Shown: one piece after another, positions 21,313 to 33,119 of the stretch
How positions within the stretch are numbered: the first letter of the stretch is position 1
Layout: the number at the start of each line of letters is the position of its first letter
Source of the DNA: Ovis canadensis
Taxonomy: Eukaryota > Chordata > Mammalia > Artiodactyla > Bovidae
Reading direction: 5' to 3'
DNA length: 64,000 nt
Assembly (NCBI RefSeq): GCF_042477335.2
Contig: NC_091247.1
Span: forward strand, 4,424,501-4,488,500
The notes under the pieces: generated by a model
Told to the model about the DNA's origin: nothing
Database searches by the model: none
Seen by the model: only the letters and a program-made list of their open reading frames with translations
Program-made: the position numbers and the translations under genes

Positions 21313-23246
21313 TTTGACTCAGTTCAGTTCAGTTCAGTTGCTCAGTCATGTCCGACTCTTTGCGACCCCATGAATCGCAGCACACCAGGCCTCCCTGTCC
21401 ATCACCATCTCCCGGAGTTCACTCAGACTCACGTCCATCAAGTCCGTGATGCCATCCGGCCATCTCATCCTGGGTCGTCCCCTTCTCCTCCTGCCCCCAA
21501 TCCTTCCCAGCATCAGAGTCTTTTCCAATGAGTCAACTCTTCGCATGAGGTGGCCAAAGTACTGGAACTTCAGCTTTAGCATCATTCCTTCCAAAGAAAT
21601 CTCAGGGCTGATCTCCTTCAGAATGGACTGGTTGGATCTCCTTGCAGTCCAAGGGACTCTCAAGAGTCTGCTCCAACACCACAGTTCAAACGCATCAATT
21701 CTTCAGCACTCAGCCTTCTTCACAGTCCAACTCTCACATCCATACACGACCACAGGAAAAACCATAGCCTTGACTAGCCAGACCTTAGTCGGCAAAGTAA
21801 CATCTCTGCTTTTGAATATACTATCTAGGTTGGTCATAACTTTTCTTCCAAGGAGTAAGCGTCTTTTAATTTCATGGCTGCAGTCACCATCTGCAGTGAT
21901 TTTGGAGCTCCTCAAAATTAAGTCTGACACTGTTTCTGCTGTTTCCCCATCTATTTCCCATGAGGTGATGGGACCAGATGCCATGATCTTTGTTTTCTGA
22001 ATGTTGAGCTTTAAGCCAACTTTTTCACTCTCCTCTTTCACTTTCATCAAGAGGCTTTTTAGCTCCTCTTCACTTTCTGCCATAAGGGTGGAGTCATCTG
22101 CATATCTGAGGTTATTGATATTTCTCCCGGCAATCTTGATTCCAGCTTGTGTTTCTTCCAGTCCAGCGTTTCTCATGATGTACTGTGCATAGAAGTTAAA
22201 TGAGCAGGGTGACAATATATAGCCTTGACGTACTCCTTTTCCTATTTGGCCCCAGTCTGTTGTTCCATGTCCAGTTCTAACTGTTGCTTCCTGACCTGCA
22301 TACAGATTTCTCAAGAGGCAGGTCGAGTGGTCTGGTATTCCCATCTCTTGAAGAATTTTCCACAGTTTATTGTGATCCACACAGTCAAAGGCTTTGGCAT
22401 AGTCAATAAAGCAGAAACAGGTGTTTTTCTGGAACTCTCTTGCTTTTTCCATGATCCAGTGGATGCTGGCAATTTGATCTCTGGTTCCTCTGCCTCTTCT
22501 AAAACCAGCTTGAACATCAAGAAGTTCATGGTTCACGTATTGCTGAAGTCTGGCTTGGAGAATTTTGAGCATTACTTTACTAGCATGTGAGATGAGTGCA
22601 ATTGTGTGGTAGTTTGAGCATTCTTTGGCATTGCCTTTCTTTGGGATTAGAATGAAAACTGACCTTTTCCAGTCCTGTGGCCACTGCTGAGTTTTCCAAA
22701 CTTGCTGGCATATTGAGTGCAGCACTTTCACTGTGTCATCTTTCAGGATTTGAAACAGCTCAACTGGAATTCCATCACCTCCACTAGCTTTGTTCGTAGT
22801 GATGCTTTCTAAGGCCCACTTGACTTTACATTCCAAGATGTCTGGCCCTAGATTAGTGATCACATCATCATGATTATCTGGGTCATGAAGATCTTTTTTG
22901 TACAGTTCTTCCGTGTATTCTTGCCACCTCTTCTTAATATCTTCTGCTTCTGTTAGATCCATACCATTTCTGTCCTTTATCGAGCCCATCTTTGCCTGAA
23001 ATGTTCCCTTGGTATCTCTAATTTTCTTGAAGAGATCTCTAGTCTTTCCCATTCTGTTGTTTTCCTCTATTTCTTTGCATTGATCACTGAAGAAGGCTTT
23101 CTTATCTCTTCTTGCTGTTCTTTGGAACTCTGCATTCAGATGCGTATATCTTTCCTTTTCTCCTTTGCTTTTCGCCTCTATTCTTTTCAGAGCTATTTGT
23201 AAGGCCTCCCCAGACAGCCATTTTGCTTTTTTGCATTTCTTTAGAT
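21313..23246 (-). mobile_element. BovB element B, with nearly open RT frame
   Basis: A BovB copy of about 1.9 kb inserted into element A. Its open frame runs from about 23262 to 21703, then one TGA (from a CGA, a CpG change), then remains open in the same frame to 21346. The protein shows the linker after the endonuclease, the RT palm with motif A FIDYAKAFDCVDH, motif B 'GVRQGYILSPC', an intact motif C YADD, and the C-terminal zone with '[13 protein letters not shown]'. The N-terminal endonuclease domain is missing, so it cannot be an autonomous source. It looks recently inserted because few changes separate it from the copy at 28775-29530. Confidence 0.96.
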
Positions 23247-24322
23247 GGACCTTAGTTGGCAAAATAATGTCTTTTCTTTTTTATATGCTGTCTAGGTTGA
23301 TCATAGCTTATCTTCCAAAGACCAAGTGTCTTTTAATTTCATGGCTGCAGTCACCATCTGCAGTGATTTTGGAGCCCCCAAAAATAAAGTCTGACAGTGT
23401 TTCTACTGTTTTCCCATCTATTTCCCATGAAGTAATGGGACCAGATGCCATGATCTTCGTTTTCTGAATGTTGAGCTTGAAGCCAACTTTTTCACTCTCT
23501 TCTTGCACTTTCATCAAGAGGCCTTTTAGTTCCTCTTCACTTTCTGCCATAAGGGTGGTGTCATCTGCATATCTGAGGTTATTGATATTTCTCCTGGCAA
23601 TCTTGATTTCAGCTTGTGCTTCTTCCAGCCCAGCGTTTCTCATGATGTACTCTGCATAGAAGTTAAATAAGCAGGGTGACAATATACAGCCTTGACATAT
23701 TCCTTTGCTGATTTGGCCCCAGTCTGTTGTTCCATGTCCAGTTCTAACTGTTGCTTCTTGACCTGCATATAGATTTCTCAGGCGTCTGGTCAGGTGATCT
23801 AGTATTCCCATCTCTCTAAGAATTTTCCACAGTTTGCTGTGATCCACACAGTCAAAGGCTTTGTCATAGTCAATAAAGCAGAAATAGATGTTTCTCTGGA
23901 ACACTCTTGCTTTTTTGATGATCCAATGGATGTTGGCAATTTGATCTCTGGTTCCTCTGCCTTTTCTAAATCCAGCTTGAACATCTGGAAGCTCATGGTT
24001 CACATACTGTTGAAGCCTGGCTTGGAGAATTTTGAGCATTACTTTGCTAGCGTCTGAAATGAGTGCAATTGTGCAGTAGTTTGAGCATTCTTTGGCATTG
24101 CCTTTCTTTGGGATTGGAATGAACTCTGACCTTTTCCAGTCCTGTGGCCACTGCTGAGTTTTCCAAACTTGCTGGCATATTGAGTGCAGCACTTTCACAG
24201 CATCATCGTTCAGGATTTGACATAGCTCCACTGCAGTTCCATCACTGCCACTAGCTTTGTTCGCAGTGATGCCTCCTAAGGCCCACTGGACTTCGCCCTC
24301 CAGGATGTCTGGCTCTAGGAGT
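23247..24322 (-). mobile_element. BovB element A, 5' part
   Basis: The continuation of element A. A minus frame (24231-23308) carries RT motifs: 'CFIDYDKAFDCVDH', 'GICQGCILSPCLFNF' and an intact YADD. It is truncated at its 5' side near 24322, within the region upstream of the RT core. Confidence 0.94.
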
Positions 24323-24440
24323 ACGGTGTGATCAACCAGCGAGCAGTGTGTGACCAGTTAAAGGAGCACTCAGAAAGTCAGCCCAGCTGCCGGGGAGATG
24401 CTGATCAGAGAAGTTTTCATGATAACAGGCCTTTTCGTCT

Positions 24441-24640
24441 TTTTCATTTAATTTCTTCGGCTGGGTCAGGTCTTAACTGCAGCACGCACACTCTCCCGTT
24501 GCGACACATGAGCTCTAGTTGTGGCGTGGGTTTAGCTGCTCCACAGCATGTGGCATCTTAGTTCCTCAATCAGGGATCTAACCTGTGGACCCCTGCATTG
24601 CAAGGCAGATTCTTAACCACTGGGCCACCAGGAGAGTCCC
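24441..24640 (-). mobile_element. Artiodactyl tRNA-derived SINE
   Basis: 'ggctgggtcaggtcttaact', 'agctctagttgtggcgtggg', 'cttaaccactgggccaccag' in reverse orientation. Confidence 0.88.
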
Positions 24641-24644
24641 TCAG

Positions 24645-25100
24645 TTTTTTTATGTATCTGGTGTTTTGAATAAGTATTACCGGCACATGGCACAAAATTC
24701 GGAAGAAGATATAAAGGGTGTAAAATGAAGAGGAAGTCTTCCTCCCATATCCGTCTCCCAAGAATCCCTCTCTCTCTCCTGCCCCCCGAGAGGCCACCTC
24801 TACAGGCAGATCTCATTCTACTGCGCGGTGCTGAGACTGGGGCTCTTTTGGGGGGTGGACTTGAAGGCTTACAACCACCTTGTGTTGAGCTAGTCTATCA
24901 GTGTCTTTTTCCAGCTGTGCTTTTCTCACTTCATGTCTCCGTGTCATCTTGGTAATTTCCACAACATTTCAAATTTTCCGTTAGTATTATATTTGTTACC
25001 GTGATCTGTGATTAGGGATCTTTGATGTTATTACTGCAAAAAGACTATAACTCGCTGAAGGGTCAGATGATGTTCAGCATATTTTTGGAATGAAGTATTT
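24645..25100. other. Unassigned, possibly old L1
   Basis: 'aagtcttcctcccatatccg' and surrounding text resemble internal L1 3' UTR sequence of old subfamilies, but weakly. No gene is seen. Confidence 0.3.
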
Positions 25101-25104
25101 TTAA

Positions 25105-25570
25105 ATTAAGATACGTACATTTTTTTTTTGTGGCAACATGCATGGACCTAGAGATGATCATACTAACAAAGTAAGCCAGAGAAAGACAAATATATGATGT
25201 TGCTTATATGTGGTATCTTAAAAGAGAAAAGATACAAACGAACGTATTTACAAAACAGAAATAGACCCACAGATATAAAAAACAAACTTATGGTTATCCA
25301 GGGGGAAAGGGGATGGGGGAGGGATAAAACTGGGAGTTTGGGATTAACATAGACACACTACTATATATAAAAAATATATATATAACAAGGACCTACTATA
25401 TCCACAGGGAGCTATACTCAATCTTTTGTAGTAACCTATAAGAGAAAAGAATCTGAAAATATATGATATACACACATATATACATATATATATACCTATA
25501 TCTGAGTCACTTCGCTGTACACCTGAAACACAACACTGTTAACCAACTGTACTTCACTTTATATATACAT
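25105..25570 (+). mobile_element. L1 LINE 3' end (artiodactyl type)
   Basis: 'acatgcatggacctagagat', 'aacttatggttatccagggg', 'ggacctactatatccacagg' and 'gctgtacacctgaaacacaa' are hallmark L1 3' end segments. An (AT/AC)-rich stretch lies near 25360-25500 within it. Confidence 0.93.
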
Positions 25571-25663
25571 AATAAAAGAGATATAGAATATACGTCAATA
25601 AAAGAAATATATATTTCAATAAAAGAAATATAGAATGATGGAAATAAAAAGGTGGTGATCAGA

Positions 25664-25980
25664 CTTCCCTGCTGGCTCAGGGGTAAAGAACCTGCCTGCC
25701 AGTGCAGGAGACACAGGTTCAATCCCTGATCGGGGAAGACCCCACGCGCTGCAGAGAAACCAAGTTCCTTGTCTCAGCTATTGAGCCTGTGATCTAGAGC
25801 CTGGCAGCTGCAACTACTGAGCCCTTGCGCCCTCGAGCCCGTGCTCCACAGTGAGAGGAGGCACTGCGCTGAGAAGCCCACGTGTTAGAGCTAGAAAGCA
25901 GCCCCTCCTGCTGCAACTAGAGAAAACTCCCCCCAGCAGCAAAGACCCAGCACAGTCATAAAGAAAGAAAGAAAGAAACT
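25664..25980 (+). mobile_element. Artiodactyl tRNA-derived SINE with (GAAA)n tail
   Basis: 'cttccctgctggctcagggg', 'aggttcaatccctgatcggg', 'cagcacagtcataaagaaag', and a short GAAA repeat. Confidence 0.92.
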
Positions 25981-26164
25981 ACATTTAAAAAGATGGTGAC
26001 TGACGTCTTTAAAAAGTTGTATTCTTTTCTGGGTGTTCTTTCTATAGCAATCAGTCTGCATATATCTTCATGCCATGAAAAAAGAAGTAGAGGGGCAAAT
26101 TCTTTTTTGATGCAAGAACAAGAAATGCTCCTTTAATAGACTCGGACCAACTGACCAACTCAGC

Positions 26165-26780
26165 TTTATTTGGTCCAACCCTGCTACACTGCATTGAATA
26201 GTGTCCCTTAGAAAGACATGTCCTCAGAGCTTGTGAGCATGACCTTACCTGGAAAATGGGTCTTTACAGATGTAATTAAATGAAGGCTCTTGAGATGAGA
26301 TTTAGGGGGTGGGGCCTAAATCGAATGAAAAGTGTCCTTACAAGAAAAGACTAGGAAGAGACTGCCCTGATGGCTCAGTGGCTGAGACTGTGCTCCCAAT
26401 GCAAGGGGCCCAGGTTCAATCCCTGGTCATGGAATTAGTTTCCATAGGCTGCAACTACAGATCCCACATGCTACAGCTGAGCCCTGGCACAGCCAAATAA
26501 GTACATAAATAAATATCTTTTTAAAGACTAGGAAAAGACAGACACAGAGGAGAAGGTCATGTGACCATGGAGGCTAAGACTGATATGATTGGGTCACAAA
26601 CCAAGTCATATAATACCTGAGCCACCAGAGGCTGCAAGGATTCTCAGAGCAACACTGTAACTTCCGACCTCTGGTCTCCAGAACTGTGAGGGAATCTACC
26701 TCTGTCGTCTCAAGCCATCCAGGGTGAGACAGCTCGTTTTGGTAGCTGGAGGAAATGAACACACCCAGCGAATCCATAAC
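26165..26780 (+). mobile_element. Old LTR-like or medium-reiterated repeat, split by a SINE
   Basis: 'gtctttacagatgtaattaa', 'gaaaagtgtccttacaagaa', 'ttccgacctctggtctccag' and 'aactgtgagggaatctacct' resemble an ancient mammalian repeat (MLT1/MaLR-type by memory; the exact family is uncertain). It carries no coding capacity. Confidence 0.5.
26355..26515 (+). mobile_element. Artiodactyl tRNA-derived SINE inside the old repeat
   Basis: 'ctgccctgatggctcagtgg', 'caggttcaatccctggtcat', 'ggcacagccaaataagtaca'. The host sequence 'aagactaggaa' appears on both sides (26347-26357 and 26525-26535), a probable target-site duplication. Confidence 0.88.
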
Positions 26781-26789
26781 CAGACTCTC

Positions 26790-27430
26790 CTCTCTTCACT
26801 GCCTGGCTTCTCTCTGGGAATGAGCACTTGCTGCTGATGAGTGGGTGACCCCAAACCTCACAGTCCACTTGTTGTACAAATACCCTCTAGTAACAAAAAA
26901 ACTCAGGTTCCCCTGCATAAAAACCCCACTTGATGGAATCTATGCCAAGGTGAAGACTCTCTTCCTTTTTCCATCTGTCTTATAGACAGTGGGTGCTAAT
27001 GAAGTCATCAGTTGAAATCACCAAGTATTTAGGGGATAGAAATGAACCAGGAGGGCCCTGGGGTGCCCTCAAGGTATTGACAGGTCAGGTCATGCTGGGC
27101 TCCATTAAATAACGATATTAATTGAATTCTGCCATCTTGGCGGAAACACGTGCTTGATGGGATCAATGTTAAATCTGCTCGAGTGCAGTGAACTTATCTC
27201 TCTAAACAGCACTCGGTGTCCTTGGGGTTCCTCCAGCTTCACTGGCCACTCACCCCAAGGGGGTCAAGGCTTTCATAAACAAACTGTCCTCTTGGATTTG
27301 AGAAGGGGAATATGCTGAAAAGGGATTCAGATTCATTTTTATTTTGTGCAAAGCGAACACAGGCAAACCCCTCTTCCTAGAATAGTGTCATTTATTGACA
27401 ACTGGACATAAAATTTCAGACCACTAATTA
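26790..27430. other. Non-repetitive intronic sequence
   Basis: No gene or recognised repeat. 'gatattaattgaattctg' near 27114 is an AT-rich homeodomain-like motif. Confidence 0.4.
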
Positions 27431-27434
27431 GCCT

Positions 27435-27640
27435 GTGCCTCCAGGTGACTTAGTCGTAAAGAATCTGCCTGCAATGCAGAAGAGTCGGGTTCCATCCCTG
27501 GGTTGGGAAGATCCCCCAGAGAAGGAAACGGCAGCTCACTGCAGTATTCTTGCCTGAGAATCCCATGGACAGAGGAGCCTGGCGGGCTACAGTCCATGGG
27601 GTCACAGAGAGCTGGACACGACTCAGTGATGGAACAATGA
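27435..27640 (+). mobile_element. Bov-tA SINE
   Basis: 'gcctccaggtgacttagtcg', 'tgggttgggaagatccccca', 'gctggacacgactcagtgat'. Confidence 0.92.
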
Positions 27641-27649
27641 CCACGATGG

Positions 27650-28340
27650 ACGTGCTTGGTGAGTGCTCACATTATGCAGAGCGGTGATGCGTCAGGAGGG
27701 GTCTTCGAGCAGATATTTGAAAAATCTCTCTCTCTCTCTCGCAGGACCCCAAAATGGGAGTGACGGCATTAAGTTAATAAATAAAATGAGTGGGCAATCT
27801 CGTGGTGACATTTTCATTAGCCTGCTCTCTTTCTGTCTCATTAGCCTTCATGGGGAGAGGAAGGATTGTTTTAATTAGCAGGGTTGAGAAGTCGGCCTCG
27901 GTTGCCTGCCCCCCTGCTGTTCCCAGGATTACCCTGTCAGCTGATAAATACAATACAAATCATTACAGCCCACAGTGCCACCTCAGAAGGCGACAGCAGA
28001 GAGCGGATCCACCCCAGTCTGGGGTAAGTGCCCTGGAACAATGTTCTTTCACTAGAGCATTCAAGCATAAATCAAGCGTAATATTGGGCTTTATCAAACA
28101 GCTCAATATCCTCTCACAGGAAAGCTCTTTCTAGTTTGGGACCAGCCATGTGTTCCTCTTTTCCCCTTTTGTGCCCCGGGCTGCCCAGACAGAGGCACAT
28201 CTGACAAAACGGCCATGCTCAATGGGATCAAGGCTGCAAAGTCCCCCACTGGATTTACTCGTTAGATGCTCAAACCAAAAGGCTGACCAGAAACATTCCC
28301 CAGGCCCCCATCAGACTCATATATGCATTCCCACTGCTTT
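27650..28340. promoter_or_regulatory. Candidate conserved non-coding block
   Basis: Repeat-free apart from a short (CT)n at about 27727-27740. It contains several ATTAG/TTAATTAG motifs near 27817, 27840 and 27870. This is judged from texture only; a regulatory role is inferred. Confidence 0.3.
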
Positions 28341-28614
28341 TAGGGACTTAGGGGCTTGATAACACTCATGCTGATATTGATTGCATTTCGTTGATGCCAA
28401 GTTCTACACTATTTTGCTTCTCCACGAGGTCAAATTGCAGATTCATAGCTTTCAGCCACCTGTGCACACAGCTATGTTTTCTTTCACGGAGAACAGTCTG
28501 TCTTTAAATCTTAAAATGAAAGCGTCTTGATATTGAATTGAAAAATAAATCTAGACGCTCATAGACATGCCAAGATTACTATTTACCAGGAGACAGTATC
28601 CCAGGCTCTCATTA

Positions 28615-28715
28615 AACCATTTATTTATTCACTCGTGCAACAAACATTTATTGAGCACCTACTTTATGCCGAGTACTGCAGGCGCTGGGGATGAAAAGAT
28701 GAATTCCTGCTGGCA
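28615..28715 (-). mobile_element. L2 LINE 3' end
   Basis: 'caacaaacatttattgagca' and 'cctactttatgccgagtact' are the reverse complement of the L2 3' end. Confidence 0.75.
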
Positions 28716-28774
28716 AGGAATGGGCCCACAAGAATAGACATTTTAAATACATGTGCTAAGAGCAAGGCCAGAAA

Positions 28775-29530
28775 GTGAAGAGGAGCTAAAAAGCCTCTTG
28801 ATGAAAGTGAAAGAGGAGAGTGAAAAAGTTGGCTTAAAGCTCAACATTCAGAAAACGAAGATCATGGCATCTGGTCCCATCACTTCATGAGAAATAGATG
28901 GGGAAACAGCAGAAACAGTGTCAGACTTAATTTTGGGGGGCTCCAAAATCACTGCAGATGGTGACTGCAGCCATGAAATTAAAAGACGCTTACTCCTTGG
29001 AAGAAAAGTTATGACCAACCTAGATAGTATATTCAAAAGCAGAGACATTACTTTGCCGACTAAGGTCCGGCTAGTCAAGGCTATGGTTTTTCCTGTGGTC
29101 GTGTATGGATGTGAGAGTTGGACTGTGAAGAAGGCTGAGTGCCAAAGAATGGATGCTTTTGAACTGTGGTGTTGGAGAAGACTCTTGAGGGTCCCTTGGA
29201 CTGCAAGGAGATCCAACCAGTCCATTCTGAAGGAGATCAGCCCTGAGATTTCTTTGGAAGGAATGATGCTAAAGCTGAAGTTCCAGTACTTTGGCCACCT
29301 CATGCGAAGAGTTGACTCATTGGAAAAGACTCTGATGCTGGGAAGGATTGGGGGCAGGAGGAGAAGGGGACGACCCAGGATGAGATGGCCGGATGGCATC
29401 ACTGACTCGATGGACGTGAGTCTGAGTGAACTCCGGGAGATGGTGATGGACAGGGAGGCCTGGTGTGCTGCGATTCATGGGGTTGCAAAGAGTCGGACAC
29501 GACTGAGCGACTGAACTGAACTGAACTGAA
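28775..29530 (+). mobile_element. BovB LINE 3' part with target-site duplication
   Basis: 5'-truncated within the RT thumb region. The frame runs through to the natural end (29514, ending KSRTRLSD) apart from one TGG-to-TGA stop at about 28889. The 15-bp flank 'gagcaaggccagaaa' (28760-28774) recurs as 'gagcgaggccagaaa' (29531-29545), one mismatch, marking the insertion. The tail is ACTGAACTGAACTGAA. Confidence 0.96.
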
Positions 29531-29545
29531 GAGCGAGGCCAGAAA

Positions 29546-29990
29546 TGCACTCAGGATATTTCGGAGGCAAGGGCGGGGTGAGCAGACAAAACATCTCAGG
29601 ATGGGGATAGAGTCTGAAAAGCTTCTCGACGGCAAGGACTTGGAGCTGGCAGAGGAAAAGCCACAGGAGAACTGGAGGCAGGGGGAGACAGAGAAGCAGC
29701 CCCCCAGGCAGCAGCAAGGAGACGTGCCCACAGGCGGGCACCAACTAGTTCTCGGCATCTCGGGGTATCCATCCTCATGGAGGTAATAAGGCAAGACTCT
29801 CTGATCTTTCCTTCTTCATGTGTCAACACACCCATCTGCCTGCTCATAGCATAGTATCTACCCGTGCTCAGAGCCTTTCCGGAGCCCTGGGTAGTTTTCA
29901 TAAATAATTTCACCTGGAGTTTATAAATGTTGTCTCTAAGAGAGTTGGTCTGGTAGGAGCTTACTAGGTCACGACCAGAAGAAGAACAAG
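29546..29990. other. Unassigned sequence
   Basis: No recognised gene. Minus-strand frames of up to 131 codons here run partly into BovB and have no recognisable domain. Confidence 0.45.
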
Positions 29991-29995
29991 ATCTC

Positions 29996-30473
29996 TACTC
30001 AGTTCAGCTCAGTTCAGTCACTCAGGCATGTCCGACTCTGCAATCCCATGGACTGCAGAACGCCAGGCCCCCCTGGTTCATCACCAACTCCCAGAATTCA
30101 CTCAAACTCATGTCCATCGAGTCGGTGATGCCATCCAACCATCTCATCCTCTGTCGCCCCCTTCTCCTCCCACATTCAATCTTTCCCAGCAACAGGGTCT
30201 TTTCAAATGAGTCACCTCTTCACATCAGTTGGCCAAAGTATTGGAGTTTCAGCTTCAACATCAGTCCTTCCAATGAACACCCAGGACTGATCTTTAGGAT
30301 GGACTGGCTGGATCTCCTTGCTGTCCAAGGGACTCTCAAGAGTCTTCTCCAACACCACAGTTTAAAAGCATCAATTCTTCAGTGCTCAGCCTTCTTCACA
30401 GTCCAACTCTCACATCCATACATGACCACTGGAAAAACCATAGCCTTGACTAGACGGACCTTTGTTGGCAACT
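29996..30473 (-). mobile_element. BovB LINE 3' end
   Basis: Reverse BovB from the 'ctcagttcagctcagttcag' terminus to '...gacggacctttgttggca', 5'-truncated. No clean target-site duplication was found by eye. Confidence 0.94.
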
Positions 30474-30744
30474 GCTACTAGATAAAAATGACTTAAAAAT
30501 ATGTTGCCTCCTCCTTCTGACACACTAACTGAGACCCCAGGTGCCTCAAATGAGAGAACAAATCCTGTTGAGATTTTTCCACTATCTTGGAAGTCTGGAA
30601 GGAAGAAGGTTTTCTTCAGATCACAGCAAGGAAGGAATTTTCAAAGGGTAACTCCAGTCATGGGTGGGGGTGGGGGGAAGTGGAGATACTCTTTGCTGTG
30701 TTTAACTTATGGGTAGATGCTAAGGTAATCTCTGAAGCTCTTTT

Positions 30745-31030
30745 TTATATGAGTGTATTTGTTTATTTTCCAGCTGTGTTGGGGCTCCACCGCTACCTGG
30801 GCTTTCCTCTCCTTGCCGAGAGGGGGGCTCCTCCCCTCCGCCACAGCGTGTGCGCTTCTCATGCACGGGCTTCTCTTGTTGGGGAGCACAGGCTCTGGAG
30901 CACAGGTTCAGTACTTGTGGTGCTCAGGCTTAGTTGCTCCGAGACATGTGGGATCTTCCCAGATTAGGGAAGATCCCTATGTCTCCTGCATTGGCTGGTG
31001 GATTCTTTACCACTGAGGCACCAAGGATGC
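30745..31030 (-). mobile_element. Artiodactyl tRNA-derived SINE
   Basis: 'tttgtttattttccagctgt', 'ggctctggagcacaggttca', 'ggtggattctttaccactga' in reverse orientation. Confidence 0.85.
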
Positions 31031-31034
31031 CTTC

Positions 31035-32030
31035 TCAAGTTCTGTTTAAAAGATAAACATAACTATCTTTAGGCTATGATATGGATTACTCCTTCACAAC
31101 ATATCATGAGATGTAATGCCTGCGAAATCTTAGGAAAAAGAAACAAGATTGGTCCCAAACGGTGGACTGAGCGTGTATATCTACCTTCCTACTCTCCTAA
31201 AAGATCATGAAAGGATAAAGAAAGTATGTTACACAAGGAAAAACCCAAAATAGTGTAGGAAAACAAGAAAGAACTCTATCAAGGGACCAGGACTTTTGAG
31301 AAAATTCCAAATGGTCAAAATCAGACAGGATTAGAAATACAGACAGCAAAACCAGAGGAAACCATCACCAGAAACAAGTGTGGGAAATGATACGGTAGAG
31401 TCAGGGAGTGTTCAGGAGAAGGTCAAGTCCAGATCAAACACACAGGAAAGGAATGTCTCTGGAGCACTAGTCAGGGCCTATCTGAGGAGCTGTTTTTGGA
31501 ACAAGCAGGTTGGCTCAGCCTTTCCGTTTCCAAGGTTCCACTAGGCAGACAGCAACGGCAACACCTGTGCCCAGACTGAAGCAGTGAGTGTGGGGAGGAG
31601 GACGGAAGGCTCCTTATTCCCCAAAGTAGGGTCTCGCCCAGAAGAAAAACCACCAGTTCATCCCAATATATCCAACTCTTCCCCAGCAATCACCAGAGGT
31701 AGGCCACAAGAAAGAGACAAAACTTGCGTGTACGAGTATTTAAGGAATAGGAAATATAAATGTTCTGCACAACGAAGAGGAGCCAAATAGCTGAGAAAAA
31801 ACATTACCAAGAAAGAAGGGAGACAAACAAAACTCACACTTGAGAAAATGGAGTTAATAAAGCAAATAGAAGATGCTTGTTAAGAATTGTGATTCACTCC
31901 CTAAGAGATATCAAAGGACAACATATCTATTTTTTCTTGAAAAAAAAAAAAAAAAAACTAGTATAGCCAAAGAAAAAATTCAAACTCTTGAAAATGAGAA
32001 GGGGAAAAAAAATAATACATGCAAAGTCAC
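31035..32030. other. Unassigned sequence
   Basis: A-rich, possibly very old L1-derived sequence around 31130-31420, with a poly(A) run near 31939-31957. No gene is recognised. Confidence 0.4.
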
Positions 32031-32034
32031 CCAG

Positions 32035-33080
32035 CTTGTCATTCATTCATCCCTTCAACTAACAGCCATTTATTGAGCACCTGTTATAGGCCAGGCCCTG
32101 TACAAGCTTCTAAGAATATAGAGATTAAAAGGAGCAATCTCTGGCCCAAGGACTACAGCACATCAAGGTGATTCCCACCATGAAACTGTGCACAAAGAAC
32201 ACACAGGCAGTGTTCAGGTCACAGAGGGAGTCAGAGAAGAAAAGGTACTCTTTGGATTGAGACTTTGGGGATGAGAGTGCACTTTTTCTAGCCCGCGAAA
32301 AGAGTAAAGAAGCTGTTCCAGGCACAGAGAGCAGCCTGTGCAATTAGAGTTAATATTATTGGAGCATAAACATGGAGAAGAGTCCTAAAGCGCCAATACT
32401 TTGGCCACCTGATGGGAAGAGCCAATTCACTGGAAATGACCCTGATGCTGGGAAAGACGGAGGGCAGGAGCACAAGGTGGCGTGACAGAGGATGAGATGG
32501 TTGCATGGTATCACTGACTCAATGGACGTGGGTTTGAGCAAGCTCTGGGAGATAGTGAAGGGCAGGGAAGCCTGGTGTGCTGCAGTCCATGGGGTCACAG
32601 AGTCAGCCAAACAAAACAAGAACAAAAAACAAACAAGCGAAACCCGGGCCACCAGTGCCTGTGACCCCTGTTTGCTGCAACACCTCCCGTAGCCTGTCAG
32701 CAGACGCCTCTAAGCCCCCAGTACACTCACTCATTCATTTTCTTCTATAGTCATCTGTTCGTTTATTCGAGAGACCGTACAGAGTGCCCATGATGTGCCA
32801 AATGCTGGCTAAGAACCTGAACTAAAGCAATGAAAAAGACACAGTCCTTGCCTAGATTCACTCACAAGTCACTGCAGGTAGAGTGCAGGTAGAGTCCCCA
32901 GAAAGGGACAATTTCCACAGAGTATAAAGTGAGAGAGACGCACAGAAAGCACTGGCGATAAAGAATCACTTTCCAGGAGAAGCTTCTTAAACTGAGTCTT
33001 AAAGAACGTGTAGGAGCAGCAAGCGGTACGGCGAACAGGCAGAGGGTAGGAATGTGGGGACTTACAGGAGGAGACACAGA
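32035..33080 (-). mobile_element. L2 LINE fragment(s), interrupted by BovB
   Basis: 'agccatttattgagcacctg' near 32064 and 'ttcattttcttctatagtca' to 'gatgtgccaaatgctggcta' near 32733-32810 are reverse-strand L2 3' ends. There may be two L2 copies rather than one. Confidence 0.6.
32385..32605 (+). mobile_element. BovB LINE 3' terminal piece
   Basis: 'gccaatactttggccacctg', 'aatgaccctgatgctgggaa' and 'gcctggtgtgctgcagtcca' are BovB 3' terminal blocks. Confidence 0.9.
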
Positions 33081-33119
33081 TGGGGATGTGCAGGGAGCTG
33101 TAGGTGGGGATATAACCGA

